Shown piece by piece: positions 8,907 through 16,761 of a stretch of 64,000 nt of DNA (the stretch's first letter is position 1; the number at the start of each line of letters is the position of its first letter). A program made the translations under genes and the position numbers. Under the pieces are notes generated by a model. The model searched no databases and was not told the origin of the DNA. It was given only the letters and a program-made list of their open reading frames with translations. This DNA is from Flavobacterium collinsii (GTDB lineage Bacteria > Bacteroidota > Bacteroidia > Flavobacteriales > Flavobacteriaceae). The stretch lies in the NCBI RefSeq assembly GCF_902804485.1, contig NZ_CADCST010000067.1:79781-143780 (forward strand), written 5' to 3'.

Positions 8907-9863
8907 ATGGACGAAACTCCAAAACGATTTGACCGAATTGTCGCCATCCTCATCCAATTACAATCCAAAAAAATTGTAAAAGCACAGGAATTGGCTGATC
9001 GTTTTGATTGTAGTTTACGAACAATCTATAGAGACATTCGAACGCTGGAAGCTTCAGGAGTCCCTATTTACAGTGAAGCCGGAGTTGGTTATGCTTTGAT
9101 GGATGGTTACAGATTGCCTCCCGTTATGTTTACACGCGAAGAAGTAAGCAGTTTTATTGCCGCCGAAAAACTCATGCAAAAATTTACCGATCCATCTCTT
9201 GGAGCACATTATGCTTCGGCTATGTACAAACTGAAATCTGTTTTAAGAAGTACCGATAAAGACTGGCTCTCCAATATCGAATCCAGAGTTGTAATGAACA
9301 CTGCTGAACCTCTGTTTAACGATAATTCGCCAAATACTTTAGCACTTCTTTTTGAAGGTATTGCGGAGAAAAAACAGCTTTTACTTTCGTACAAAACCTA
9401 CGAAACCGATACGGCTACGCAAAGAAACATAGAACCTGTTGGGGTTTTTCACGATAACAACAACTGGTATTTTTTAGGATATTGTCATTTACGACAAGAT
9501 TATCGTCAGTTTAGAACAGACAGAATTCAGGGTATTCGAAAAACAGATGCTGATTTTACGATCGAACACGATGCTTTAGAAACGTATATAAAGAAAACAG
9601 AAACGTGCCCAACAACAAAAGTCCGAATTTTAATTGACAAGAAAATCGCCCGTTATCTGAGTACCGAAAAAAAGTACCACGGATTCATTTCAGAAAAAGA
9701 AGTAGACGGAAAAATAGAAATGACTTTTATGTCACGCGATATCGAAAACTCATTTCCGCGCTGGTTTCTAATGTATGGAGATTACGCTACGATTCTGGAA
9801 CCTGAAAAACTCAAAACCTCAACGCTCGCATTACTGGAAATCAACCGAAAAAGACTGTTATAA
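8907..9863 (+). CDS. HTH/WYL-domain transcriptional regulator (YafY-like)
   Basis: The first ~60 of 318 residues form a winged HTH of the DeoR/HTH_11 type (VKAQELADRFDCSLRTIYRD). A WYL domain covers about residues 130-220 (IEPVGVFHDNNNWYFLGYCH; RQFRTDRIQGI), and a C-terminal extension ends the protein. WYL regulators bind a small ligand or nucleic acid and usually control nearby genes or stress responses. The start MDETPKRFDRI was preferred over an in-frame ATG at 8871 because the latter lies 5 bases after the promoter box and would add a tail absent from the family. The two DinB genes downstream run the other way. Confidence 0.9.
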   Translation: MDETPKRFDRIVAILIQLQSKKIVKAQELADRFDCSLRTIYRDIRTLEASGVPIYSEAGVGYALMDGYRLPPVMFTREEVSSFIAAEKLMQKFTDPSLGAHYASAMYKLKSVLRSTDKDWLSNIESRVVMNTAEPLFNDNSPNTLALLFEGIAEKKQLLLSYKTYETDTATQRNIEPVGVFHDNNNWYFLGYCHLRQDYRQFRTDRIQGIRKTDADFTIEHDALETYIKKTETCPTTKVRILIDKKIARYLSTEKKYHGFISEKEVDGKIEMTFMSRDIENSFPRWFLMYGDYATILEPEKLKTSTLALLEINRKRLL

Positions 9864-9865
9864 AA

Positions 9866-9904
9866 AAAATGCCTAAAGATGAAGTTCATCTTTAGGCATT
9901 TTTC
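9866..9904. terminator. Bidirectional terminator
   Basis: Long stem AAATGCCTAAAGATGAA with its complement around a minimal loop, with A and T runs on either side. It sits between the convergent WYL regulator and DinB genes. Confidence 0.85.
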
Positions 9905-9908
9905 AAAT

Positions 9909-10409
9909 CTAGTGTTTCTCTTTTACCACATTGTAAAAATTATAATCGGTATTCGAAGCGTCGGTAATACCAATATTTCTTCCGATAGTTACAATTTGAC
10001 CTCTGTGATACGTTCCGTGATTCACCACCTGCAACAAGTAATCGCTAACAGGCAAATCACACTGAAACCATGGATTTTCGATTTTGATTGTTTTCAATAA
10101 CTGTTCGTCTGATAATGATGTGATGAATGCCGCTAATTTTGCAGAGGTATTCAATAAACCTTCAAATACTTCATCCTTGTTTAAATCAGTACTCACTCTT
10201 CTTTCGGGCTGGGGAGTTTCAGTTATTACCGAAAACCAATATTCCTCAGTTTCCCAAATATGATTTAGCGTTTTAATAATGCTGGGGTAGCTTGAAAGAA
10301 CTTCTTTATGTAGCAATTCATCTGTTTTTGCCGAAAGCCAATTCACAAATTGCTGATTTACCCACAAATTATAATCGGCATAATTGGTCATAATTTTTTT
10401 AAAACTCAT
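9909..10409 (-). CDS. DinB family protein, copy 1
   Basis: A four-helix DinB/YfiT-like protein of about 166 residues starting at MSFKKIMTNYADYNLWVNQQ; a longer start at 10457 would add an unlikely 16 residues. The metal-ligand His positions are visible in LNHIWETEEYW and VNHGTYHRGQI. Family members bind a divalent metal; many are thiol-dependent transferases, others of unknown role. It lies 54 bases after a second DinB gene. Confidence 0.85.
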   Translation of the reverse strand: MSFKKIMTNYADYNLWVNQQFVNWLSAKTDELLHKEVLSSYPSIIKTLNHIWETEEYWFSVITETPQPERRVSTDLNKDEVFEGLLNTSAKLAAFITSLSDEQLLKTIKIENPWFQCDLPVSDYLLQVVNHGTYHRGQIVTIGRNIGITDASNTDYNFYNVVKEKH

Positions 10410-10463
10410 ACTGTTCGATTTAAATTTGAATAAAATAGATTGAAATTTATTTAGCACTTCTGG

Positions 10464-10949
10464 CTATAGTCCTCTCTCCCAAAAAAATGGAGGCTCGATA
10501 TTTAAGGCTCTTAAATACACATAACCTTGTCCGCGGTGATGCACTTCGTTATCAATAAAATATAATACATTTTGAATTATAGGAAATTCGTACTGACCAA
10601 ACAGATTAAAGGTTTCGCTAAAATCTTCGATCGACAATTGTTTCCAATATTCGTTAATTTCGGCTGTTGCTTCATCCCATTTTTCCAGGTACTGTGCTTT
10701 AAAGATCAATTTTTCAGATGCTTCGGTATAAGGTTTGATCTCTTTATTTACAATCCCTTTTAATGCAGGAGCCGCGATAGCCAAAAGTTCGTCAGTCAAC
10801 TGAGCGAAAGTTCGCATTCCTCCGATTGAAAATTCGAAAAAATCTTTCTCCGGAAATTTTTCAATAAGGTTACGTGTAAGCTTACGGTGTCCTTGCCAGT
10901 GGATCAATAAATCTTCGGGAGTAATTACTTGGGCTGCTAATGTTTTCAT
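10464..10949 (-). CDS. DinB family protein, copy 2
   Basis: A 161-residue four-helix bundle of the DinB type. It begins with an LLIHWQGHRKLTRNLIEKFP segment and carries the conserved late motif DNEVHHRGQGYVYLRAL with His ligands. It resembles copy 1 only in the family motifs, so this is not a recent duplication. It has its own promoter box upstream and is probably co-transcribed with copy 1. Confidence 0.85.
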   Translation of the reverse strand: MKTLAAQVITPEDLLIHWQGHRKLTRNLIEKFPEKDFFEFSIGGMRTFAQLTDELLAIAAPALKGIVNKEIKPYTEASEKLIFKAQYLEKWDEATAEINEYWKQLSIEDFSETFNLFGQYEFPIIQNVLYFIDNEVHHRGQGYVYLRALNIEPPFFWERGL

Positions 10950-10978
10950 AGTTTTAAAGTTTTAATTATTTCTTACTT

Positions 10979-10986
10979 CAAAAGTA
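10979..10986 (-). promoter_or_regulatory. Putative -7 box for the DinB pair
   Basis: Reads TACTTTTG on the minus strand, about 30 bases before the start at 10949. Confidence 0.55.
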
Positions 10987-11125
10987 TTGAGGGTCGGTGA
11001 CAACAGTTTGTCAGCAGGAAATAAAAAAATAAAATATTTTTCATTTTCTCTTCTAAAGATACGTTTCTCTACAGATAAAGAAGGCGTTCAAAGAGAACAT
11101 CTCCTTAAATTCGATAAAACCTTTG

Positions 11126-11133
11126 TACCTTTG
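11126..11133 (+). promoter_or_regulatory. Putative -7 box for thiL
   Basis: TACCTTTG followed by C, 30 bases before the thiL ATG. Confidence 0.6.
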
Positions 11134-11163
11134 CCCCTTACAAACTTTGGAACTTAAAAGAAA

Positions 11164-12210
11164 ATGATCGAAGATAAAAATCCGCAACGTACCAGTATAG
11201 CACAATTAGGCGAGTTTGGCCTAATTGACCATTTAACCAAAAATTTTGATGTTACCCAGGAATCTACCCTGAAAAGTATAGGCGATGATGCCGCTGTTCT
11301 TGATTTTAAGGACAAAAAAGTAGTGGTCTCTACCGATTTATTAATTGAGGGAGTGCATTTTGATCTGGCGTATATGCCTTTAAAACATTTGGGATACAAA
11401 TCGGTTGTTGTTAACCTGTCCGACATTTGTGCAATGAATGCAAAACCAACGCAAATAACGGTTTCTGTGGCGGTTTCTAACCGTTTCCCACTAGAAGCCT
11501 TAGAAGAATTATTTGAAGGCATTACACATGCTGCAAAAGAGTACAAAGTAGATGTTATTGGCGGCGATACTACCTCATCACAAAAAGGACTAATTATTAG
11601 CATCACCGCAATTGGAGAAGCTAACGAAGAAGAAATTGTTTACCGAAATGGTGCCAAACAAACCGATTTACTTGTCGTTACCGGAGATATAGGAGCTGCT
11701 TACATGGGATTGCAGGTATTGGAGCGTGAAAAACAGGTTTTCCAGGTGAATCCTAACAGCCAACCGGATCTGGATATGTACAGTTATTTGATCGAACGCC
11801 AGTTAAAACCCGAAGCCCGAAAAGATGTTCGTACTTTATTACACGCTCTCGAAATTAAACCTACGGCGATGATTGATATTTCAGACGGATTATCTTCTGA
11901 AATTATGCACCTCTGCAAACAATCAAAAGTGGGTTGTAATTTATATGAAGATAAACTTCCGCTAGACCCTCAATTCATTTCAACTTGCGAAGAATTCAAT
12001 ATCGATAGTACAACAGTGGCTATAAACGGCGGTGAAGATTATGAATTGCTATTTACGATCGACATCAATGATTTTGACAAAATAAAAGGAAACCCAAACT
12101 TCTCGATTATTGGTCACATGGCTGATGAAAGCGAAGGAGTACATCTTGTAACACGTGCCAATACGAAAATTGCTTTAAAAGCCCGTGGTTGGGATGCTTT
12201 GACGGAATAG
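11164..12210 (+). CDS. thiL: Thiamine-monophosphate kinase
   Basis: This enzyme phosphorylates thiamine monophosphate with ATP to give the cofactor thiamine diphosphate. The 348-residue protein has the AIRS-like ThiL fold. SIGDDAAVLD (residues ~39-48) and STDLLIEGVHFD bind metal and nucleotide. DVIGGDTT, MIDISDGLSSEIMHL and INGGEDYELLFT are typical ThiL signatures. No other thiamine genes lie in the window, so it is monocistronic. It ends before a CTGAGA-type tandem repeat. Confidence 0.96.
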   Translation: MIEDKNPQRTSIAQLGEFGLIDHLTKNFDVTQESTLKSIGDDAAVLDFKDKKVVVSTDLLIEGVHFDLAYMPLKHLGYKSVVVNLSDICAMNAKPTQITVSVAVSNRFPLEALEELFEGITHAAKEYKVDVIGGDTTSSQKGLIISITAIGEANEEEIVYRNGAKQTDLLVVTGDIGAAYMGLQVLEREKQVFQVNPNSQPDLDMYSYLIERQLKPEARKDVRTLLHALEIKPTAMIDISDGLSSEIMHLCKQSKVGCNLYEDKLPLDPQFISTCEEFNIDSTTVAINGGEDYELLFTIDINDFDKIKGNPNFSIIGHMADESEGVHLVTRANTKIALKARGWDALTE

Positions 12211-12234
12211 TTTTTTAGTCGCGGTTTTCAGTCC

Positions 12235-12360
12235 CAGTTTCCAGTTACAGTGTTTAATAAACTGCTAACTAAAACCTGAGACTGAAAACTGAGACTGAAA
12301 ACTGAGACTGAAGACTGAGACTGAGACTGAAGACCGAGACTGAGACTGAAGACTGAGAAC
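12235..12360. repeat. Tandem ACTGAGACTGAAA-type minisatellite
   Basis: About ten imperfect head-to-tail copies of a 12-13-base unit (ACTGAGACTGAAA, ACTGAGACTGAAG, GACTGAGACTGAAG). A partly complementary CAGTCCCAGTTTCCAGT on its left could fold against it. The same word family forms an inverted repeat at 927-979. It lies between two convergent genes. Confidence 0.8.
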
Positions 12361-12367
12361 TAAAATA

Positions 12368-12415
12368 AAAAAAATCCAAATTCCAGAAACATCACCGGAA
12401 TTTGGATTTTTTTTA
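12368..12415. terminator. Bidirectional terminator between thiL and the response regulator
   Basis: Stem AAATCCAAATTCC with GGAATTTGGATTT, flanked by A and T runs. A sequence-related hairpin occurs at 19091-19168. Confidence 0.85.
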
Positions 12416-12431
12416 TTTGTAATTTCCTTCT

Positions 12432-13130
12432 CTACAAAAGCCCTTTGCATTTTGCTTCTTTGACTAAGTCGTCATCAGAACCGCTTTTCACTTTAAGAAG
12501 TTCCTTAAGCCCCGCTTTACGCTTTTCGATAGCATTAACAGAAATTGGGATGTATTGCGGCATATCTTCCAAAGAAGTTCCTTTTGACAAATGAAACAAA
12601 ATCTGCTTATCAAATTCATCAATTTCAATTGAATTATGAGTCGATTGATTGAGCATCTTTTGAACGGACTGGCTGTAATACTTATCACTTTTCATGACTT
12701 TATCAAACGCAAAAAGCAATTCATCAAAAGTAAGATCATTTTTAATGATTAAACCATTAGGACTAATCGTTCTGATGATTGTTTTAATTTTTAATAACTC
12801 GGTATACATTGTAAGCAGAATTATTTTGCATCTTGGCATTTTCTTCAAAAGTAACTTCGCCAGATCTTCACCCGAAAAAATATCTTTCTCTTCATACGCC
12901 GGCATGCTGATATCTAAAAAAGCAACATCAAATTCCGGAGTCCGAGCATCTTCGATTAAGTCATATCCTGATTTGCAATCGTGGGCCTGTAAAATAAGAA
13001 ACTCATATTGTTTAGGATTGTAGCGCGTGATCGCATTTTTATATCCTTCAATAATAAAAGGGTGATCGTCAACAATTAAAATATTTTTTTTAATTAATTG
13101 AGGAACCGGGGCGTTGGGGTCAATTGTCAT
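12432..13130 (-). CDS. Response regulator, receiver plus LuxR-like output
   Basis: The receiver domain spans residues ~12-140 of 232. It has the acidic pair in ILIVDDHPFI, the phospho-acceptor Asp in VAFLDISMP, the Thr in IILLTMYTE and the Lys in LIIKNDLT. The C-terminal region (residues ~165-225) has an HTH arrangement typical of LuxR outputs but divergent (LSKGTSLEDMPQYIPISVNA). Its start overlaps the stop of the TPR kinase gene by 4 bases, so it is the cognate partner. The regulated genes are not evident. Confidence 0.9.
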   Translation of the reverse strand: MTIDPNAPVPQLIKKNILIVDDHPFIIEGYKNAITRYNPKQYEFLILQAHDCKSGYDLIEDARTPEFDVAFLDISMPAYEEKDIFSGEDLAKLLLKKMPRCKIILLTMYTELLKIKTIIRTISPNGLIIKNDLTFDELLFAFDKVMKSDKYYSQSVQKMLNQSTHNSIEIDEFDKQILFHLSKGTSLEDMPQYIPISVNAIEKRKAGLKELLKVKSGSDDDLVKEAKCKGLL

Positions 13131-15178
13131 TTATGCTGTAGGTTTATTTTTTGATCTATAGGAATTTTAACCATCAAAAGAGTTCCTTCTCCTTTGACTG
13201 ATTTTAATGAGACCACACCTTTACATTCTGCGGCTCTGTATTGAATATTATGCAATCCTATTCCGTTTTTCGTTGTTCTGGTATTAAAACCAACTCCATC
13301 ATCAGCAATTGACAAAATCAGATGATCGACTTCACTTTTAAAACTGACCGTAATCGTACTCGCCTCTGCATACTTATTGCAATTCTGAAGTGCTTCCTGA
13401 ACAATTCTGTATAAATTAATCTTTACTGTATTACTCACCAGTTCCCATTTAATATTAGAATCAAAAGAGGTAATTAATTCTGAATCATACGTGTTTCTTT
13501 GATCTTCAAACAATTTGTTTAAAATCGCGATAAAATTATTAATTAATTCCGATTTCTCTCTGTTTAAATCATGCGAAATCTCACGTATATCTTCTTCAAT
13601 TTTTTTCAGTTCCTCAAGGTATTTTTTTCTCTTGGGAGCTGCCTCGGTCTCATCTACCTTATCTAAACTGTCAAGGCTGATTCTAATACCAAACATTCTT
13701 CCCAACACACCATCGTGTAAATCCTGCGCTACTTTTTTCTTTTCTTTAATTCGAGTCTGTTCAATATCGTTTTGTTGCAGAATCATCAAATTATAGATGT
13801 CTTCGTTGGCAACTTGCTGTTGCTGCTTAAAAAGTAATTCCCTATGTCTTGCCTGCTGTGTTTTGTAAACATAGAAAAACAAACCAATTAGCGTGCAAAT
13901 ACTGAAGACGTAGATTAAGGTTTTATTTTTTTCTTGTAAGTTTGAATTTTGATCTTTTATTTCGTTGGTTTCATATTGAATCCTCGAGAATTTCTCTCCT
14001 ATAATCCTCTCCTCTCTTACCAGTTTTTCATTTATTTCTATATACTCCTTTGAATATTTTGGAGCATTCTCAGGATCAACAATAGCAATTTGTTTAAGAG
14101 CGTCTAAAGTATTTCCTAATTTATTTGAAACCCGGGATAAGTTTAAAGCTTGTTTTGAAAATTGAAAAGCTCTCAAAGTATCTTTCTTAAATCCATAATA
14201 TTCAGATAGATGTATTTTATTCAATATAATTCCCGAGGTAAGCTTTAAACTATCTCTAATTTTCAACGCCTCATAAAATTGTCCGGGAAGTTCATCAAAT
14301 TCTTTTGACTTAAACTTAGCATAAGCCAGATTATCTAAAAGCATTGCATATAATGTTGCACTTTCTTCAAATAAATTCTTTTGCAACAAACCTTTCCTAA
14401 AATATGTCTTCGCCTTTTCGTAATCCTCCATACTTAGGTAAACAAAGCCTATGTTGTTTAGCGAAGTAGCTTTTAACTGTAAATCTAATGGAATTGATTT
14501 ATCTTCTAAAATAGACAGTGCCTTATTGTGAAACATCAATGCTTTATCATATTCTGTCCGTTCATTATACAATACTCCTAAAAGATTGTAACAATCATAA
14601 AGTTGATTATTAACTTGTTTCTCCTTTTTTAAAATCTTAAGTGCTTTAAATACCATTATTTCACTTTCGAAATAATCTGCTTCACTAAACTGCAAATCTG
14701 CTTTGAGAAAAAATGTCTTGGCGAGGTTAAGCTCGTCGTTAATTCGCAAATATATTTTCTCTGCCGCAAAATAATTTAAAAAGGCACTATCTGAAATCGT
14801 TTGTGATCGATAATAATCTCCCAGATAGGTATAAACCTTAGCAATACTAGATGAATCTTTACTATCTATTGCTCGTTCCAGAATTAACTTTGATGTTTTT
14901 TTATAGGCTTTCCAATCGCTCATGTTATAATAACGATTAGCCACTTTAAACAGATTTACTCTATTAAGAGAGTCATTTTTTTGACCTACAATTATATCAA
15001 AAGCTTTTTGATTATAGCTTTGTTTATAATTCAGGGGCATATTAATATCACTAGCCAATGAAAAATAGATAGAGAGACTATCTGTTGAAGAATTTTCATC
15101 TTTATTTTTCTTTGTTTCATTCGTACATCCGAACAAGATAAGAGTTAAAAACAATAATATCCGAAAATGCTTTTTCAA
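13127..15178 (-). CDS. TPR-containing sensor histidine kinase (HisKA_3 type)
   Basis: A 683-residue protein with a lipoprotein-like start (RILLFLTLILFGCTNE). About five to seven tetratricopeptide repeats follow (residues ~85-390; for example NNIGFVYLSMEDYEKAKTYF). A membrane helix (TLIYVFSICTLIGLFFYVY, ~425-445) and a short coiled segment lead to a HisKA_3 dimerisation domain with the phospho-His in KVAQDLHDGVLGRMFG. The HATPase domain has an N-box like EALQNCNKYAEA and the G-box DDGVGF. The TPR part presumably senses a peptide or protein in the periplasm. It is translationally coupled to the response regulator after it. Confidence 0.93.
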   Translation of the reverse strand: MKKHFRILLFLTLILFGCTNETKKNKDENSSTDSLSIYFSLASDINMPLNYKQSYNQKAFDIIVGQKNDSLNRVNLFKVANRYYNMSDWKAYKKTSKLILERAIDSKDSSSIAKVYTYLGDYYRSQTISDSAFLNYFAAEKIYLRINDELNLAKTFFLKADLQFSEADYFESEIMVFKALKILKKEKQVNNQLYDCYNLLGVLYNERTEYDKALMFHNKALSILEDKSIPLDLQLKATSLNNIGFVYLSMEDYEKAKTYFRKGLLQKNLFEESATLYAMLLDNLAYAKFKSKEFDELPGQFYEALKIRDSLKLTSGIILNKIHLSEYYGFKKDTLRAFQFSKQALNLSRVSNKLGNTLDALKQIAIVDPENAPKYSKEYIEINEKLVREERIIGEKFSRIQYETNEIKDQNSNLQEKNKTLIYVFSICTLIGLFFYVYKTQQARHRELLFKQQQQVANEDIYNLMILQQNDIEQTRIKEKKKVAQDLHDGVLGRMFGIRISLDSLDKVDETEAAPKRKKYLEELKKIEEDIREISHDLNREKSELINNFIAILNKLFEDQRNTYDSELITSFDSNIKWELVSNTVKINLYRIVQEALQNCNKYAEASTITVSFKSEVDHLILSIADDGVGFNTRTTKNGIGLHNIQYRAAECKGVVSLKSVKGEGTLLMVKIPIDQKINLQHK

Positions 15179-15198
15179 TGTGTATCTTTGATTTTTAT

Positions 15199-15206
15199 CA
15201 AAAATA
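15199..15206 (-). promoter_or_regulatory. Putative -7 box for the kinase/regulator operon
   Basis: Reads TATTTTTG on the minus strand, 20 bases before the kinase ATG at 15178. Confidence 0.6.
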
Positions 15207-15222
15207 CTAAAACTATAGACAT

Positions 15223-15253
15223 AAAAAAAGGCTGTCTAAAAAGACAGCCTCCT
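15223..15253 (-). terminator. Terminator of the small secreted peptide gene
   Basis: Stem AGGCTGTCT with its exact complement around a 3-base AAA loop, followed on the minus strand by a seven-T run. It ends transcription from the gene at 15276 and insulates the kinase operon. Confidence 0.85.
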
Positions 15254-15275
15254 ATTTATTTATACTTTTATATAC

Positions 15276-15509
15276 TTAATCCAATTTTATTGTAGTTCTT
15301 GTTGATTGACTAACAGCAGCAAAACTTTTTAATTGAATTTGTGCACTCAGAACATCTTGTTTTCTAGTACCTGTTCCTCCTGTTTTTTGTCCTCCACTAC
15401 CATCAGTAGCGATACAATTTTTATTATTCAAGACTGTTGCAGGATTTACAAATGAAGTTGCTACCATTACTAAAGAAAATATTCCTAATACTAAAGCTGT
15501 TTTTTTCAT
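15276..15509 (-). CDS. Small secreted peptide, 77 aa, unknown function
   Basis: The N-terminus MKKTALVLGIFSLVMVATSF is a clear signal peptide, with cleavage probably near VNPATVLNN. The remaining ~50 residues are polar, with a glycine/threonine patch (GSGGQKTGGTGTRKQ) and a single Cys. It is flanked by a strong terminator and lies between a TPR sensor kinase and a LytTR regulator. No family was recognised. A signalling role is conceivable from position only. Confidence 0.7.
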   Translation of the reverse strand: MKKTALVLGIFSLVMVATSFVNPATVLNNKNCIATDGSGGQKTGGTGTRKQDVLSAQIQLKSFAAVSQSTRTTIKLD

Positions 15510-15683
15510 GATCTGAGGGTATTAAATGTTTGATTTTTTGTTTTGGAGAATCATCGCTTTGTGCGAATCATGGTGTAAAACTAAGCCCACATTTAAAAAA
15601 AATTAATATGAAAAAACAGGTTTATGGTAAAACATACCCAATTACTAGTCAATGGGGGGCAAATCAATGTAATTACCTAATTT

Positions 15684-16517
15684 TTAGACTTCTAAATAAT
15701 TTCCTACAGCAAAATCGGCAATAATTAAATCAACATTTGATTTATAGGTTTTTGAAAATGGGATTTTTTTGGAAGAATTTCTAATATAGCAAGTTGAGTT
15801 TCCGCTATGAATCCTAGCAATATAATTCTGATTGATTATATAACTATTGTGAATCCGAATAAAAGGATGTGACAAAATACTTTCGAAATGTTTTAGTGTT
15901 TTAAAAGCCGTTATCATTTCGCCGGAATTCAAATAAATATCTGTCGAGTTGTTATCTGCCTGAAAGTAACTGATATCATTGGCATTGATGTACCGATAAT
16001 CACCATACGATTTCACGCATAATATAAGTGGCTGCTCTGTATCTTTAACGGGTTTTGCAAACAACTCGCTCAATGGAGTACTGTCTTCTTCAATTGGATC
16101 AGAATCGTTTACAGGAAGTGTTTTTTCGAGTTTTAGAATAGTCTTCAATACATCAGACCGCAGGACTGGCTTCAATATATAGCCAAAAACACCATACTGA
16201 ATGGCCTCAAAAGCAAGTTCTTTCTTTGCCGTCGTAATAACTATCTTAGGGATAAGGAATAAGAAACGATGCAATTCATTTATAAAGGCCAGTGACAAAT
16301 TACTGGATAAATCTTTGGGAGCAATTTCTAAAAAAATAAGGCAGGGCCGGTGTTCTAAAACCAAATTCAGACCCAATTGGTAATTCGCAGCCGATCCCGC
16401 GAAAGTCAATTCTGAAAAACCTTCTGCAATTGTTCTGGTTTTCAAAATACTTTCCACATCATCATCAATGATAATATACGAATACTTTTTCAATCTTACA
16501 TTTTGTTGATTTTTCAT
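15684..16517 (-). CDS. LytTR response regulator with Asp-to-Glu receiver
   Basis: A 277-residue protein with an N-terminal receiver-like domain (residues ~12-130) and a C-terminal LytTR DNA-binding domain (~170-270; YINANDISYFQADNNSTDIY, FIRIHNSYIINQNYIARI). In the receiver, the acidic cluster IIDDD, the Thr in VITTAKKE and the Lys in YILKPV are in place, but the residue at the phospho-acceptor position is Glu64 (CLIFLEIAPKD). Such a change often mimics the active state or removes control by phosphorylation. No kinase gene is adjacent. Confidence 0.88.
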   Translation of the reverse strand: MKNQQNVRLKKYSYIIIDDDVESILKTRTIAEGFSELTFAGSAANYQLGLNLVLEHRPCLIFLEIAPKDLSSNLSLAFINELHRFLFLIPKIVITTAKKELAFEAIQYGVFGYILKPVLRSDVLKTILKLEKTLPVNDSDPIEEDSTPLSELFAKPVKDTEQPLILCVKSYGDYRYINANDISYFQADNNSTDIYLNSGEMITAFKTLKHFESILSHPFIRIHNSYIINQNYIARIHSGNSTCYIRNSSKKIPFSKTYKSNVDLIIADFAVGNYLEV

Positions 16518-16704
16518 GAACCCCCTACAACTACCCCTTTAGTTTCATCAATCTTTTTTAAAAGATTTTTATCTAGTAATTTATTCGCAATTAAAAATAC
16601 GAATTTCGATTATTCTACTATTTCATTGTTAATATGTTACAAACAAATGTTAACACAAAAGGGTGAAATGCAGAAATAGTCGCCAAAATACACTATTTGA
16701 CATT

Positions 16705-16742
16705 AAAAAAAACCCAAACTCCTTATGGAATTTGGGCTTTTA
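16705..16742 (-). terminator. Terminator of glyS
   Basis: Imperfect stem AACCCAAACTCC with GGAATTTGGGCTT, with a T run on the minus strand just after the glyS stop. Confidence 0.75.
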
Positions 16743-16761
16743 TATTAAAGTATGACAAAAT

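Noticed and set aside
8614..8922. Minus-strand frame of 102 codons before the WYL regulator
   Set aside because: It crosses the promoter and start of that gene, and its residue pattern (FFYF, CRGARQ) does not look like a protein.
12265..12450. Minus-strand frame of 61 codons rich in Ser and Gln
   Set aside because: It is simply the translated ACTGAGACTGAAA tandem repeat.
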